Source: Microbacterium sp. SL75 (GTDB lineage: Bacteria; Actinomycetota; Actinomycetes; Actinomycetales; Microbacteriaceae). From it: 64,000 bases of DNA. Positions 41,701 through 50,690 of the stretch are shown here, piece after piece (position 1 is the first letter of the stretch; the number at the start of each line of letters is the position of its first letter). Both the position numbers and the translations under genes were made by a program. Below the pieces are notes generated by a model. That model was not told the origin of the DNA and made no database searches. It saw only the letters and a list, made by a program, of their open reading frames with translations. The stretch covers positions 2,852,001 to 2,916,000 of the forward strand of contig NZ_CP113067.1 of NCBI RefSeq assembly GCF_026625865.1, in the 5' to 3' direction.

Positions 41701-42279
41701 CTGCAGCAGACGCGAGCCGATCTGCAGACGATCATCGCCGACCTCGACGAGCGCATGCAGACGATCTTCGTCGCGGCCTTCGAAGACACGCGTGCGGCCT
41801 TCACGGAGATCTTCCCGATTCTCTTCCCGGGAGGGGCCGGCAGCATCTCTCTCACCGATCCCGAGCACCCGCTGACCACCGGCATCGAGGTCGCGGTGCG
41901 TCCGGTCGGCAAGAAGATCGAGCGGCTCTCGCTGTTGTCGGGCGGAGAACGCTCGCTCGCGGCGGTGGCGTTCCTCACCTCGATCTTCACGGCGCGCCCG
42001 AGCCCGTTCTACATCCTCGACGAGGTAGAGGCGGCGCTCGACGACGCCAACCTGGGTCGTCTGCTCGGGGTCTTCGAGAAGCTCCGCGCGAGTAGCCAGC
42101 TCATCGTCATCACCCACCAGAAGCGCACCATGGAGATCGCCGACGCGCTCTACGGGGTGTCCATGCGTCAGGACGGGGTCTCGGCGGTCGTGGGCCAGAG
42201 GGTCGGCGATCGCGCCATCGCGCGAGCGACGCAGGACCCCGTCGCGAGGGCCTCCGACGAAGCCGCCCCCGTAAGCTGA
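38728..42279 (+). CDS. smc: chromosome segregation protein SMC
   Basis: 1183 aa. Head ATPase N half with FKSFAQSTTF and Walker A GPNGSGKSNVVDAL (~32); coiled coil ~170-480; hinge ~490-640 (SAGGSGIRGLVGDDLKV); second coiled coil; C half with signature LLSGGERSLAAVAFL and Walker B FYILDEVEAALDD (~1105). Forms condensin with ScpAB. GGAGG upstream of ATG. ftsY follows after 4 nt. Confidence 0.96.
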   Translation: MHLKSVTLKGFKSFAQSTTFALEPGVTCIVGPNGSGKSNVVDALAWVMGEQGAKTLRGGKMEDVIFAGTSTRGPLGRAEVQLTIDNADGALPIDYSEVTISRTLFRTGASEYAINGQTCRLLDVQELLSDSGLGREMHVIIGQGRLDTVLQASAEDRRGFIEEAAGILKHRRRKEKTVRKLEAMETNLTRLSDLAGELRRQLKPLGKQAEIAREAATIAAVVRDAKARLYADELVRLRAELADAARAESERHTERLGLQEQSEGLRGRVERLENDQRSDAVDRARGVAFALEQVQERLRGLYTLAGQRLTLLGDDETDGSGFAPTVTQSMIDDVRAEIDDIAAGLGEAQDAAAEASRAVTRARADLDALDVDIAAQSALVSEHDMKITSLRGAADAASSALAAVRAGVDRQQRALDAALIRRAEAEQAVAELDPDVVPEASTAEHAAAYERAQRDANDVEARVSGLRERLHAAERERDALTAQTTALGRALDVRNAAADLISAGGSGIRGLVGDDLKVRAGYEAAVAAVLGTLAEGLLVDDAEAAFTAARTAAEADLGLVEIALADAPGPGESLPALEGAVLAADVVTASPGVLGILARVLIVEDLDAARSAQSSLADGLTVVTRSGEVVTARTVRAGSGSGRSRLELAAERDAAVERLDEVVVIVDSLREALADEQRLQVDARQRTKDALSTLRAHDAALAAHAEKVNRVTVRHEAAVAECDRLVAGLAQTESAVAEAEDAARRADDALARALDAPRPLLDASAREGMAAEVDAARETEMRARLDIETLKERVRAGEARIVQLEQQRERERTAAAEAARRAVLRRAQREIAAEVAGHLPALLDSVDRSVSQARVELAAAESARTAITEELSRARADESLVRERLARLTESVHGLELQMHEKKLHVTGLLERAQSELALDEHILVSEYGPDQPIPTENAEEGVPFDRAAQKRRLQDAERKLSQLGRVNPLALEEFAALEQRHAFLTEQLADLQQTRADLQTIIADLDERMQTIFVAAFEDTRAAFTEIFPILFPGGAGSISLTDPEHPLTTGIEVAVRPVGKKIERLSLLSGGERSLAAVAFLTSIFTARPSPFYILDEVEAALDDANLGRLLGVFEKLRASSQLIVITHQKRTMEIADALYGVSMRQDGVSAVVGQRVGDRAIARATQDPVARASDEAAPVS
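42272..42277 (+). promoter_or_regulatory. predicted leaderless -10 of ftsY inside the smc end
   Basis: TAAGCT, 6 nt before ATG 42284, overlapping the smc stop codon. There is no good Shine-Dalgarno, so ftsY may have its own leaderless transcript besides read-through. Confidence 0.4.
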
Positions 42280-42283
42280 AGCA

Positions 42284-43156
42284 ATGGCTGAGAACTCCTG
42301 GTCGCTGGGCCGCGCGCTGCGCGGGCTGTTCGTCAAGCCCACGATCGACGAGACCACGTGGGACGACCTCGAAACGGCGCTGCTGACGGCCGATTTCGGT
42401 CCCGATGTGACCGAGCGTCTGGTCGAGGAGCTCCGCGAGAAGGTCGAGCGCTTCCGTACGACCGACCCGCGTGATCTGCAGCGCATGCTCAAAGAGACCC
42501 TCGAGGAGCACTTCGCCAAGTTCGACACGACCCTTCGCCTCACCGAGCGTCCGGCGGTCGTGCTCGTCGTCGGTGTGAACGGTGTGGGCAAGACCACGAC
42601 CATCGGAAAGTTCGCGAAGTTCCTGCAGCGCTACGGTCGCACCGTCACGGTGGGGGCCGCCGACACCTTCCGGGCCGCGGCGGTCGACCAGCTCGCGACC
42701 TGGGCCGAGCGTGGGGGAGCGACGATCGTGCGCCCACAGCACGAGGGCCAGGATCCGGCATCCGTGGCCTTCCAGACCGTCGCCCACGCGAAAGAGACCG
42801 GTACCGAGATCGTGCTCGTGGACACGGCGGGTCGACTTCATACCAAGGGCGGGCTCATGGACGAGCTCGGCAAGATCAAGCGCGTCATCGAGAAGCAGGC
42901 GCCGATCGCCGAGGTCCTCCTCGTCCTGGATGCCACCACGGGTCAGAACGGGCTGATGCAGGCGCAGGCATTCCTCGACAGCGCGGGGGTCACCGGCCTC
43001 GTGCTGACGAAGCTCGACGGTTCCGCGAAGGGCGGCTTCGTTCTCGCGGTGCAGGAGCGCACCGGCATCCCGGTCAAACTCCTCGGCCAGGGCGAGGGCA
43101 TCAACGACCTCACGGGTTTCACCCCGCACGTGTTCGCAGCTTCTCTCGTCGACTGA
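42284..43156 (+). CDS. ftsY: signal recognition particle receptor FtsY
   Basis: 290 aa, the short NG-only form. The N domain (~1-80) is followed by the GTPase with GVNGVGKTTTIGKFAKF (G1), DTFRAAAVDQL, DTAGRLHTKGGLMDEL (G3) and TKLDGSAKGG (G4). The acidic A domain of enterobacteria is missing, as is usual in this group. It docks ribosome-SRP at the membrane; its partner ffh is at 50691. Confidence 0.95.
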   Translation: MAENSWSLGRALRGLFVKPTIDETTWDDLETALLTADFGPDVTERLVEELREKVERFRTTDPRDLQRMLKETLEEHFAKFDTTLRLTERPAVVLVVGVNGVGKTTTIGKFAKFLQRYGRTVTVGAADTFRAAAVDQLATWAERGGATIVRPQHEGQDPASVAFQTVAHAKETGTEIVLVDTAGRLHTKGGLMDELGKIKRVIEKQAPIAEVLLVLDATTGQNGLMQAQAFLDSAGVTGLVLTKLDGSAKGGFVLAVQERTGIPVKLLGQGEGINDLTGFTPHVFAASLVD

Positions 43157-43225
43157 CTCATACCGCACACACCCACCCGGGCGGGTCGTCTTCCCCAACA
43201 CCGGGCGGAATGCTTACATGGAGTC

Positions 43226-43726
43226 ATGGCCATCGAGCACGACTTCTTCGGACTCCTCGAGTCGGGCCCGGACGGGTCGATCTTCTGGAGCGAGAACGTC
43301 GAATTCGGCGATCAGAGCGTCACGGTCGATCTGACGGCCCCCGATCAGGACGACGTGTCGGCCGAGGCGCTCGACGTCGCGGCATCCATGGTCTCGTCGC
43401 TCGAGGCCATCGACCTCGCCGCGCGCAACGCCATGGTCAACGAACTCGATTCGCGCACCAGCGAGGTGACCGAGTACATCCTCCAGCAGCAGGCCACCCT
43501 AGGTGAAGAGCTCGAGGACCTGCTCACGGACGTCTCGGGTGACACGCACATCGACGTCATCAAGGCGCTGCAGCTGATGACCATGACGATCCTCGCCGAT
43601 GAGCACGGGGGAGCAGACCCCTTCGCGGTGCTGGAGTACGCTCTCGACCCCGACGCGACCGACGACGTCCTTCTGGTCAACCTGGCCTCCGACGGCAGCG
43701 TCCAGTCGGTCACGAGCGCCGACTGA
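43226..43726 (+). CDS. DUF2004-type hypothetical protein
   Basis: 166 aa, acidic, soluble, with no signal. Opening FFGLLESGPDGSIFWSENVEFGDQSVTVDL matches the beta-rich start of DUF2004 proteins; a helical region follows. TTACAT lies 6 nt before the ATG. The next gene starts 4 nt after its stop, so the two are probably co-expressed. Function unknown. Confidence 0.75.
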   Translation: MAIEHDFFGLLESGPDGSIFWSENVEFGDQSVTVDLTAPDQDDVSAEALDVAASMVSSLEAIDLAARNAMVNELDSRTSEVTEYILQQQATLGEELEDLLTDVSGDTHIDVIKALQLMTMTILADEHGGADPFAVLEYALDPDATDDVLLVNLASDGSVQSVTSAD

Positions 43727-43730
43727 GCGC

Positions 43731-44159
43731 GTGCAGACCTTTCTGCCGTATCCCTCGTTCGTCGACTCCGCCCGTGTGCTCGATCCGAAGCGCCTCGGCA
43801 AACAGCGGGTCGAGACCTTTCAACTGCTGCGCGCGCTGACGGTTCCTGACCACGGCTGGCGCCACCATCCCGCGGCCAAGATGTGGGACGGTCACCTTCC
43901 CGCCCTCGTCTCGTACGGTCTGGTGATGACCGACGAGTGGATCTCGCAGGGGCGCGCGGACACCGTCCGCGAGAAGATCCGCGACTTCGCGCCCGAGGTG
44001 GACGGCCTCGGACAGGGCGATCTCGACCTGCCGCCGTGGATCGGAGATGAGGCGTTCCACTTCGCCCACCGCTCCAACCTCATCCGCAAGGACGCCGAGT
44101 TCTACGTACCGCGCTTCGGCGACATACGCGACGACCTCCCGTATGTCTGGCCGGCCTGA
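43731..44159 (+). CDS. MSMEG_6728-type / pyrimidine-dimer-glycosylase-like protein
   Basis: 142 aa, GTG start. VQTFLPYPSFVDSARVLDPKRLGKQRVET and HPAAKMWDGH are characteristic of a family related to pyrimidine dimer DNA glycosylases (Pyr_excise). Family proteins of this subgroup are mostly uncharacterised, so DNA repair is only a suggestion. Immediately follows the DUF2004 gene. Confidence 0.75.
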   Translation: MQTFLPYPSFVDSARVLDPKRLGKQRVETFQLLRALTVPDHGWRHHPAAKMWDGHLPALVSYGLVMTDEWISQGRADTVREKIRDFAPEVDGLGQGDLDLPPWIGDEAFHFAHRSNLIRKDAEFYVPRFGDIRDDLPYVWPA

Positions 44160-44295
44160 GGCGACCGCGTCGTTCGCTGTTCTCCGCGGGCGATCGACGC
44201 GCGAGACGTCGAGCGGGTCGAAGGCCGTCTGAGCTCCGCAGCCTTGCGGGAGACGCCGTCAGTGATGCCGACGTGCGAACCACGCCCCACTCCAC

Positions 44296-44314
44296 TAAGG
44301 TGAGGCTGTCCTAA
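44296..44314 (+). promoter_or_regulatory. DtxR/IdeR-like iron box of importer 2
   Basis: TAAGGTGAGGCTGTCCTAA matches the actinobacterial iron-box consensus TTAGGTTAGGCTAACCTAA at 15 of 19 positions. It lies 41 nt before the start codon of the binding lipoprotein. The rest of the 44160-44355 gap shows no gene. Confidence 0.75.
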
Positions 44315-44355
44315 CCTCAAGCTGTCGAGGTTTACCCGACCCTCGAAGGAGTCCC

Positions 44356-45399
44356 ATGTCCGTGCGCTCGCGCCGTCGCACCCGTCTCATCGGAGCCGCC
44401 ACCCTCATCGTCACCGGCATGATCGCCGTGGCCGGCTGCGCGGGCACGACGTCGTCGTCGCCGGAGTCCGCCGCCCCGGCCGCCGCGGGGTTCCCGGTGA
44501 CCATCGACTCCTCCCTCGGGCAGACCGTCATCGACGCCAAGCCCGAACGGGTCGCCACGTGGGGCTGGTCGTCTCAGGATGCCGCGCTCGCGCTCGGCGT
44601 GGTGCCGGTGGCCATGCCCGCGTTCGCCTACGGCGGTGTGGACGGCATCCTCCCCTGGGACAAGGACGCCATCGACGAGCTCGGCGGCCAGACCCCGCAG
44701 CTGCTCTCGGGCGGCGACAACGGCACGCCGAACGTGGAGGAGTTCGTCCAGGCCAAGCCGGACGTGATCCTCGCCCCCTACTCCGGACTGACCCAGGAGC
44801 AGTTCGACGAGCTCAGCAAGATCGCACCCGTGGTGGCGTACCCCGACAAGCCGTGGGCCACGTCCTGGCAGGACCAGACGAAGATCATCGGTCAGGCCCT
44901 GGGGCTGTCCGACGAGGCCGACGCACTCATCGCCCGGACGAACGACGAGATCACGACGCTGGCCGCGAAGTACCCCGCGCTGCAGGGCAAGACCTTCGTC
45001 TACGGCGCGAACAACCAGCCCGAGACGTTCAACGTCTTCCGCGCCGACGACCCGCGCGTGCAGCTTCTCACGCAGCTCGGCATGGCCGTCGCACCCAGCG
45101 TCGAGGCCAATGTGCCCGCTTCCGATGCCTCGAGCTACTTCTACAAGGTCAGCTTCGAAAACCTCGGATCGTTGAGCTCCGACGTGCTCGTCGCCTACTT
45201 CGGAACACAGGATGCCGCCGACGCCTTCGTCGCAGACCCCCTCGTCGCCGCCATGCCGCAGGTGAAGGAGGGGCGGTTCGCCCCCATCGTCGGAGAATCG
45301 TTCGTGATGGCCTCGAGCGCTCCCACGGCGTTGTCGATCCCGTGGATGCTCGACCAGTACGTTCCGCAGCTGGCCGCCGTCGCCGAGCGTGTCGGCTGA
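44356..45399 (+). CDS. iron-siderophore substrate-binding lipoprotein
   Basis: 347 aa. A twin-Arg-like basic start (MSVRSRRRTR), then a signal peptide with lipobox VAGC (Cys at ~28) and a periplasmic-binding fold of the FepB/DesE class (VATWGWSSQDAALALGVVPVAMP). GAAGGAG precedes ATG. First gene of a four-gene importer; the iron box directly upstream indicates iron repression. Distinct in sequence from the binding protein at 3644-4690, so probably a different chelate. Confidence 0.92.
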   Translation: MSVRSRRRTRLIGAATLIVTGMIAVAGCAGTTSSSPESAAPAAAGFPVTIDSSLGQTVIDAKPERVATWGWSSQDAALALGVVPVAMPAFAYGGVDGILPWDKDAIDELGGQTPQLLSGGDNGTPNVEEFVQAKPDVILAPYSGLTQEQFDELSKIAPVVAYPDKPWATSWQDQTKIIGQALGLSDEADALIARTNDEITTLAAKYPALQGKTFVYGANNQPETFNVFRADDPRVQLLTQLGMAVAPSVEANVPASDASSYFYKVSFENLGSLSSDVLVAYFGTQDAADAFVADPLVAAMPQVKEGRFAPIVGESFVMASSAPTALSIPWMLDQYVPQLAAVAERVG

Positions 45400-46432
45400 G
45401 GTCGCCCTCGCAGACGGCGCCGCGCGAGTCCTCCTCGCGCGTCGCCGTCTCGCCGCCACGGGGATCGTCATCGGCGCGCTCGTCCTCGTCACCGGCCTCG
45501 GTATCGCCGTCGGCTCGGCCGACATCCGGCCGGAGACGGTCTGGGCGGCGTTGACCCACTACGACCCCGCCAACGCCGAGCACATCGCCATCGTCGACAA
45601 GCGCGTTCCGCGCACGGTGGTCGGCCTGCTGGTCGGGGCGGCCCTCGGCGTCGCCGGCGCGATCGCCCAGGGGGTGACGCGCAACCCGTTGGCCGATCCC
45701 GGCATCCTGGGCATCAATCAGGGTGCCGCCCTCGCGGTGGTGGTCGCCATCACCGTGTTCGGCGCCGTCGGCTCGGCCCAGTACATGTGGTTCGCGTGGA
45801 TCGGCGGCGCGCTGGCCGCGGCGGTCGTGTGGGCGGTGTCCTCCGGCGGTCGCGACGGGGCGACACCCGCCAAACTGGCACTCGCCGGTGCCGCACTCAG
45901 CGCCGCCCTGGCCGGCCTGGTCTCGGCGGTCCTCCTCGTTCGACAGGATGCGCTCGATGCGCTGCGCTTCTGGCAGGTCGGTGCACTCGCGGGGCGCGGC
46001 CTCGACGTACTGATCCCGGTGCTGCCGGTCCTGGTCGTCGCGCTGCTGGCGGGGCTCGCGTCCGGCCGGGTGTTGAACCTGTTCGCCCTGGGAGACGACA
46101 CCGCCGCGGGCCTGGGCGTGCGCGTCCGGCGCGCGCGGCTGGTGGCCGGGCTCATCGTCGTGGCCCTCGCGGGCGGGGCGACCGCTGTCGCCGGTCCCAT
46201 CGCGTTCGTGGGGCTGGTCGTGCCGCATGTCGTCCGGCTGCTGGTGGGGGTCGACTATCGCTGGATCCTCGCGTACTCCGCACCGGTGGGAGCGGCGTTC
46301 CTCGTCGCGGCCGACGTGGTGGCGCGGGTCGTTGCTCGACCGGGTGAAGTGCAGGTCGGGGTCGTCGTCGCGGTGGTCGGTGCTCCCGTGTTCATCGCAC
46401 TCGTGCGTCGCATGAAGGCGGTGGGTCTGTGA
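45389..46432 (+). CDS. FecCD-family permease, subunit 1
   Basis: 347 aa, GTG start overlapping the binding-protein gene by 11 nt. About nine or ten helices. RVPRTVVGLLVGAALGVAGAI is the FecCD signature, and GPIAFVGLVVPHVVRLLVG the coupling region. Pairs with the next gene to form a heterodimeric channel, as in FepD/FepG. Confidence 0.92.
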   Translation: MSAEVALADGAARVLLARRRLAATGIVIGALVLVTGLGIAVGSADIRPETVWAALTHYDPANAEHIAIVDKRVPRTVVGLLVGAALGVAGAIAQGVTRNPLADPGILGINQGAALAVVVAITVFGAVGSAQYMWFAWIGGALAAAVVWAVSSGGRDGATPAKLALAGAALSAALAGLVSAVLLVRQDALDALRFWQVGALAGRGLDVLIPVLPVLVVALLAGLASGRVLNLFALGDDTAAGLGVRVRRARLVAGLIVVALAGGATAVAGPIAFVGLVVPHVVRLLVGVDYRWILAYSAPVGAAFLVAADVVARVVARPGEVQVGVVVAVVGAPVFIALVRRMKAVGL

Positions 46433-47460
46433 CCGCGGTGACGGCGCGCCTGCGACGCGCCGAGCGGCGCCGCGTCCTGGCGGTGGTCGCGGGTGCGGTG
46501 GGCGTGGTGGTCGCGCTGTCGGCGGTCGCGTTGTCTCTGGGCGCCGCGGCCCTCACCCCGGCCGAGGTATGGAGTGCGCTCACCGGCACGGGCAGCCGCA
46601 TCGCGACCTATGTGGTCTGGGAATTGCGCATGCCCCGCGCCGCGGCGGCGGTGATCGTGGGCGCCGCGCTCGGCCTTGCCGGCGCGGTCTTCCAGGTCGT
46701 GTTGCGCAATCCGCTGGCGAGTCCCGACGTGCTGGGGGTGACCGCGTCGGCCGGTGCGGTGGGGGTGTTCGCCGTGCTGATGCTCTCCGTGAGCGGTGTG
46801 ACCCTGACCGTGCTCGTCGTGATCGGCGGCATCGCGGCGGCAGTCCTGATCGGCGCCCTGGCCTGGCGACGCGGCATCCACGCTCTGCGACTGGTGCTCG
46901 TGGGCGTGGGTGTGGCCGCGCTGGCATCGGCCGTGACGGGGTACCTGCTCACGCTGTCCGATCTCCGCGACGTCAGCGTGGCCTACACCTGGCTGGTCGG
47001 CAATCTCAGCGGAGCGGCGTGGCCGGTGGTCGGCTCGACCGGGGTCATAGCTCTCATCGGGGCGCTGGTGCTCACGCTGCAGCGGCGCGGGTTGCGGGCG
47101 CTCGAGCTCGACGACGCGAGCGCGACCGCCCTGGGCTTCCGCGTCGAACGCACCCGAGTCGGCGTCCTCGCCACCGCGGTGGTCCTCGCCGCCGTCGCCG
47201 TTTCGGCTGCCGGCCCGATCGGATTCGTCGCACTCGTGGCACCCCAGTTGGCGCGCCGGATCGGAGGCACCGGCCCGCTCTCGCTCTGGGCCGCCGCGGC
47301 CGTGGGAGCGGCGCTGGTGAGCACGTCCGACCTGCTGGGGCAGTACGCGATACCGGGGGTGGACCTGCCCGTGGGGGTCGTGACCGGCATCGTCGGCGCC
47401 CCGTATCTCGTGTGGCTTCTGGCACGAGGAACCCGAACCCGTCCGGGAGGACTCACATGA
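46429..47460 (+). CDS. FecCD-family permease, subunit 2
   Basis: 343 aa, GTG overlapping the previous stop (GTGA). Signatures ELRMPRAAAAVIVGAALGLAGAVFQ and GPIGFVALVAPQLARRI. FepG-like partner of the preceding subunit. The C terminus overlaps the ATPase start (ATGA). Confidence 0.92.
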   Translation: MTAVTARLRRAERRRVLAVVAGAVGVVVALSAVALSLGAAALTPAEVWSALTGTGSRIATYVVWELRMPRAAAAVIVGAALGLAGAVFQVVLRNPLASPDVLGVTASAGAVGVFAVLMLSVSGVTLTVLVVIGGIAAAVLIGALAWRRGIHALRLVLVGVGVAALASAVTGYLLTLSDLRDVSVAYTWLVGNLSGAAWPVVGSTGVIALIGALVLTLQRRGLRALELDDASATALGFRVERTRVGVLATAVVLAAVAVSAAGPIGFVALVAPQLARRIGGTGPLSLWAAAAVGAALVSTSDLLGQYAIPGVDLPVGVVTGIVGAPYLVWLLARGTRTRPGGLT

Positions 47461-48275
47461 ACGACGGCCCCGTCGACCTGCGTGCCGAGGGCGTCTTCCT
47501 CGCCTACGACGCGCGACCCGTGGTCGAAGACCTCACTCTCGCGATCCCCCCGGGACGCATCTCCGTCATCGTGGGCGCGAACGCCTGCGGCAAGTCCACC
47601 CTGCTGCGGGCGATGGCACGCTTGATCACGCCCTCCGCGGGGACGGTTCTCCTCGACGGCGCCGACATCAGATCCCGGCCCACTGCCGAGGTCGCGCGGC
47701 GGCTCGGTCTGCTGCCGCAGTCGCCGATAGCGCCCGAGGGCGTCACGGTGGCCGACCTGGTCGGTCGGGGGCGGTATCCCCACCAGAGCTGGTTGCGACG
47801 GCGCGCGAGCGGAGACGATGAGATCGTCGACGCGGCGATGGCGACGACCGGAGTGCTGGATCTCGCCCCTCGATCGGTCGACTCGTTGTCGGGCGGGCAG
47901 CGGCAGCGCGTGTGGATAGCGATGGCGCTGGCACAGCAGACCGACGTTCTGCTGCTCGACGAGCCGACCACGTACCTCGACGTGAGCCACCAGATCGAGG
48001 TGCTCGACCTGCTCGCCGAGCTCAATCGCGAGCGGGGCGTCACCATCGTCATGGTGCTGCACGAGCTCTCGCTCGCGTGTCGCTACGCCGATCACCTCAT
48101 CGCTATGAGAGGCGGCCGAATCGTGCGCGAGGGAGCACCGGAACGGATCGTCGACGTCGACCTCGTGCGCGAGGTCTTCGGGATCGAGTCCGTCGTCGTG
48201 GCCGATCCCGCATCGGGCATGCCGCTGGTCTCGCCGATCAGCCGATACCGTCGGCAGCCTGCTCGGGGCGACTGA
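47457..48275 (+). CDS. iron-siderophore ABC transporter ATP-binding protein
   Basis: 272 aa. Walker A GANACGKS (~43), Q-loop LLPQSPIAPEGVTV, signature LSGGQRQRVWIAMALAQ, Walker B LLLDEPTTYLD, and VLHELS. Closest in pattern to FepC/ViuC-type enterobactin/catechol importers (DVSHQIEVLDLL). Completes importer 2. An 81-nt convergent gap to lipA follows, with a GC-rich CCGGC/GCCGG hairpin. Confidence 0.93.
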   Translation: MNDGPVDLRAEGVFLAYDARPVVEDLTLAIPPGRISVIVGANACGKSTLLRAMARLITPSAGTVLLDGADIRSRPTAEVARRLGLLPQSPIAPEGVTVADLVGRGRYPHQSWLRRRASGDDEIVDAAMATTGVLDLAPRSVDSLSGGQRQRVWIAMALAQQTDVLLLDEPTTYLDVSHQIEVLDLLAELNRERGVTIVMVLHELSLACRYADHLIAMRGGRIVREGAPERIVDVDLVREVFGIESVVVADPASGMPLVSPISRYRRQPARGD

Positions 48276-48356
48276 TCCCGAGCTTCTTCGTCCGAGGTCG
48301 GCACGGAGCGGGACGATCGCCGGCCGCCCCCGCCGGCAACGCAGCCGCGTGAGACC

Positions 48357-49391
48357 TCAGACCGCCTGAGCGAACCCGGCGTCCGCTGCCGCCATGTCTT
48401 TCGCCAGGTGCCCGAGGTGGGGCGGGATCTCCCGCCCCTTCGACACCATCGACTGCGCCCACAGGCGCCCGGCGCGGTACGACGAGCGCACGAGGGGACC
48501 GGCGAGAACGCCGAGGAACCCGATGCGCTCGGCCTCTTCCTTGAACTCGACGAACTCGGCCGGCTTGACCCAGCGCTGTACCGGCAGGTGTCGCGGGGTC
48601 GGGCGCAGGTACTGGGTGATCGTGATGATGTCGGTGCCCGCGGCGCGCAGGTCTTCGAGGGCCTGGACGACCTCCTCCGGCTCCTCGCCCATGCCGAGGA
48701 TGAGGTTCGACTTCGTGATGAGCCCCGCGTCTCGGGCAGCGGTGAGCACCCCGAGCGAGCGCTCGTAGCGGAAGGCGGGGCGGATCCGCTTGAAGATGCG
48801 GGGGACCGTCTCGACGTTGTGCGCGAACACCTCGGGACGCGACGAGAAGACCTCGTCGAGGTGGGAGGGGTTTCCCGAGAAGTCGGTCGCGAGGATCTCG
48901 ACCCCGGTGCCCGGGTTCTCGGCGTGGATGCGGCGCACCGTCTCGGCGTGCAACCACGCGCCCTCGTCGGGCAGGTCGTCTCGGGCGACGCCGGTGACGG
49001 TCGCGTACCGCAGCTGCATGCGCGTGACGCTCTCCGCCACCCGACGCGGTTCGTCGCGGTCGTAGTCGGCGGGTTTGCCGGTATCGATCTGGCAGAAATC
49101 GCACCGGCGGGTGCACTGCGAGCCACCGATGAGGAAGGTCGCCTCGCGGTCCTCCCAGCATTCGAAGATGTTGGGGCAGCCGGCCTCCTGGCACACCGTG
49201 TGCAGCTCCTCGGTCTTCACGAGGCTCTGCAGGGCGGTGTACTCCGGCCCCATCCTGGCCTTGGTCTTGATCCACTCCGGCTTGCGTTCGATCGGCGTCT
49301 CGGCGTTGCGCACCTCGAGGCGCAGGAGCTTCCGCCCGTTCGGAGCGGTGGATGCCGGGACGTCGGCGTTCCCGGTCCCGCAGGCGCTCAT
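48357..49391 (-). CDS. lipA: lipoyl synthase
   Basis: 344 aa, radical SAM enzyme that inserts sulfur into octanoyl groups on lipoyl domains. Auxiliary cluster cysteines in [16 protein letters not shown] cluster CTRRCDFC (CxxxCxxC); the C-terminal RSSYRAG Ser ligand is present. ATG 49391 overlaps the lipB stop (ATGA), so it is translated after lipB. Confidence 0.96.
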   Translation of the reverse strand: MSACGTGNADVPASTAPNGRKLLRLEVRNAETPIERKPEWIKTKARMGPEYTALQSLVKTEELHTVCQEAGCPNIFECWEDREATFLIGGSQCTRRCDFCQIDTGKPADYDRDEPRRVAESVTRMQLRYATVTGVARDDLPDEGAWLHAETVRRIHAENPGTGVEILATDFSGNPSHLDEVFSSRPEVFAHNVETVPRIFKRIRPAFRYERSLGVLTAARDAGLITKSNLILGMGEEPEEVVQALEDLRAAGTDIITITQYLRPTPRHLPVQRWVKPAEFVEFKEEAERIGFLGVLAGPLVRSSYRAGRLWAQSMVSKGREIPPHLGHLAKDMAAADAGFAQAV

Positions 49392-50026
49392 GCGGCCACC
49401 GCCGCGTACTCGGCGCGGAACACGCGCTCGATCGTCGGAACGAGATCGGCGGGGGAGACATCGGCACCCAGCACCTCGCTGACGGTGGTCACTCCGGCAT
49501 CCGTGATCCCGCATGGCACGATGCGCCGGAAACCGGCGAGGGTGTTGTCGCAGTTGACGGCGAAGCCGTGCATCGTCACTCCTTTTTCGACGCGGACACC
49601 GATCGCCGCGACCTTGTCGATGCCGAGGGGGCGGCGAACCCAGACGCCGCTGCGGCCCTCGACGCGGAAACCGTCGACGCCGAGAGGGGCGAGGGCGGTG
49701 ATGAGCAGAGCCTCGAGTCGGCGCACGTGCGCGACGACGTCGAGGGGCTCGGGCAGACGCACGATCGGGTAGCCCACGAGTTGCCCGGGGCCGTGCCAGG
49801 TGATCTTGCCCCCGCGATCGACGTCGACGACCGGCGTGCCGTCGTCGGGACGCTCGTGCGCCTCGGTGCGCTTGCCCGCCGTGTAGACGGCTTCGTGCTC
49901 GAGCAGCAGCAGGGTGTCGGCACGCGCTCCCGCCACGACGTCGGCGTGGATGCGACGCTGGTGCGCCCAGCCGTCGAGGTAGGGGACGTAGCGCGGGGCC
50001 AGGCCCACGTGGTGAATGTCGATCAT
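49388..50026 (-). CDS. lipB: octanoyl-[acyl-carrier-protein]:protein N-octanoyltransferase
   Basis: 212 aa from ATG 50026. Transfers octanoate from ACP to lipoyl domains, the step before Lip[22 protein letters not shown] is the family signature. The catalytic Cys lies in [16 protein letters not shown], and the Lys in [24 protein letters not shown] lies 7 nt before ATG. The leader contains the palindrome at 50039-50057. Confidence 0.95.
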   Translation of the reverse strand: MIDIHHVGLAPRYVPYLDGWAHQRRIHADVVAGARADTLLLLEHEAVYTAGKRTEAHERPDDGTPVVDVDRGGKITWHGPGQLVGYPIVRLPEPLDVVAHVRRLEALLITALAPLGVDGFRVEGRSGVWVRRPLGIDKVAAIGVRVEKGVTMHGFAVNCDNTLAGFRRIVPCGITDAGVTTVSEVLGADVSPADLVPTIERVFRAEYAAVAA

Positions 50027-50038
50027 CGATGGCTCCGA

Positions 50039-50057
50039 TGTTGGATTGGGTCCAACA
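50039..50057. promoter_or_regulatory. palindromic operator between lipB and tetR
   Basis: TGTTGGATTGGGTCCAACA: perfect 7-bp arms around a 5-bp centre. It overlaps the lipB leader just downstream of a minus-strand TATTGT -10-like element. It lies 20 nt upstream of the TetR gene's own -10 (TAGGCT 50078-50083), which precedes GTG by 6 nt. Confidence 0.65.
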
Positions 50058-50089
50058 ATACACAGCGGATGCGCCCCTAGGCTGGGGTC

Positions 50090-50638
50090 GTGACCGCCGA
50101 GCCTCGAAGTGGACGACCGCGCGCATCGTCGCGCGAAGTGCTCTCGGAGGCGGCCTGCGAGCTGTTCCTCGAGCAGGGGTACGACGCCACGAGCGTCTCG
50201 GAGATCACCCGGCGCGCGGGCGTCAGCCGCTCGAGCTTCTTCAACTACTTCTCGGCGAAGAGCGATGTCCTGTGGTCGGGGTTCGACGAGCAATCCGCCC
50301 GCGCGACCGCTCTGCTCCACGACGGCGTGGACGTGACCGCGGCACTCACGGCGATCGGCGACGAGCTCGCCCCCGATGCCCTGGCGCTGGCGATCACCAA
50401 TGCCGAGGCGATGGGCATCGCGAGCGAACTCGATCGCGAACGCGCTATCCGCCAGTTCCGGTTGCAGAGCGAGATCTCGGCGCGACTCGTGCGCGATGGC
50501 ATCCCTCCTCTGCTCTCACAGGTGCGCGCGGGGGCGCTGTCGGCGGCGGTGCTGGCAGCGGTCTGGGCGTGGGCGGACCGTACGGCCGCGGGCCGCTCGC
50601 TCGCCGAGACGCTCGCAGAAGCGCTCTCCGCGGCGTGA
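50090..50638 (+). CDS. TetR-family transcriptional regulator
   Basis: 182 aa, GTG start, probably leaderless. The N-terminal helix-turn-helix ([38 protein letters not shown], ~24-61) is canonical, with a short helical ligand domain after it. Divergent from lipB with a palindrome between, so it probably represses itself and perhaps lipBA. The ligand is unknown; a fatty acyl or lipoate-related signal would fit the context. Confidence 0.88.
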   Translation: MTAEPRSGRPRASSREVLSEAACELFLEQGYDATSVSEITRRAGVSRSSFFNYFSAKSDVLWSGFDEQSARATALLHDGVDVTAALTAIGDELAPDALALAITNAEAMGIASELDRERAIRQFRLQSEISARLVRDGIPPLLSQVRAGALSAAVLAAVWAWADRTAAGRSLAETLAEALSAA

Positions 50639-50690
50639 GAGCGCACGGCGGGCGGCGAACGCGCCCTGCCCCGCGTAAACTCGACTCATC

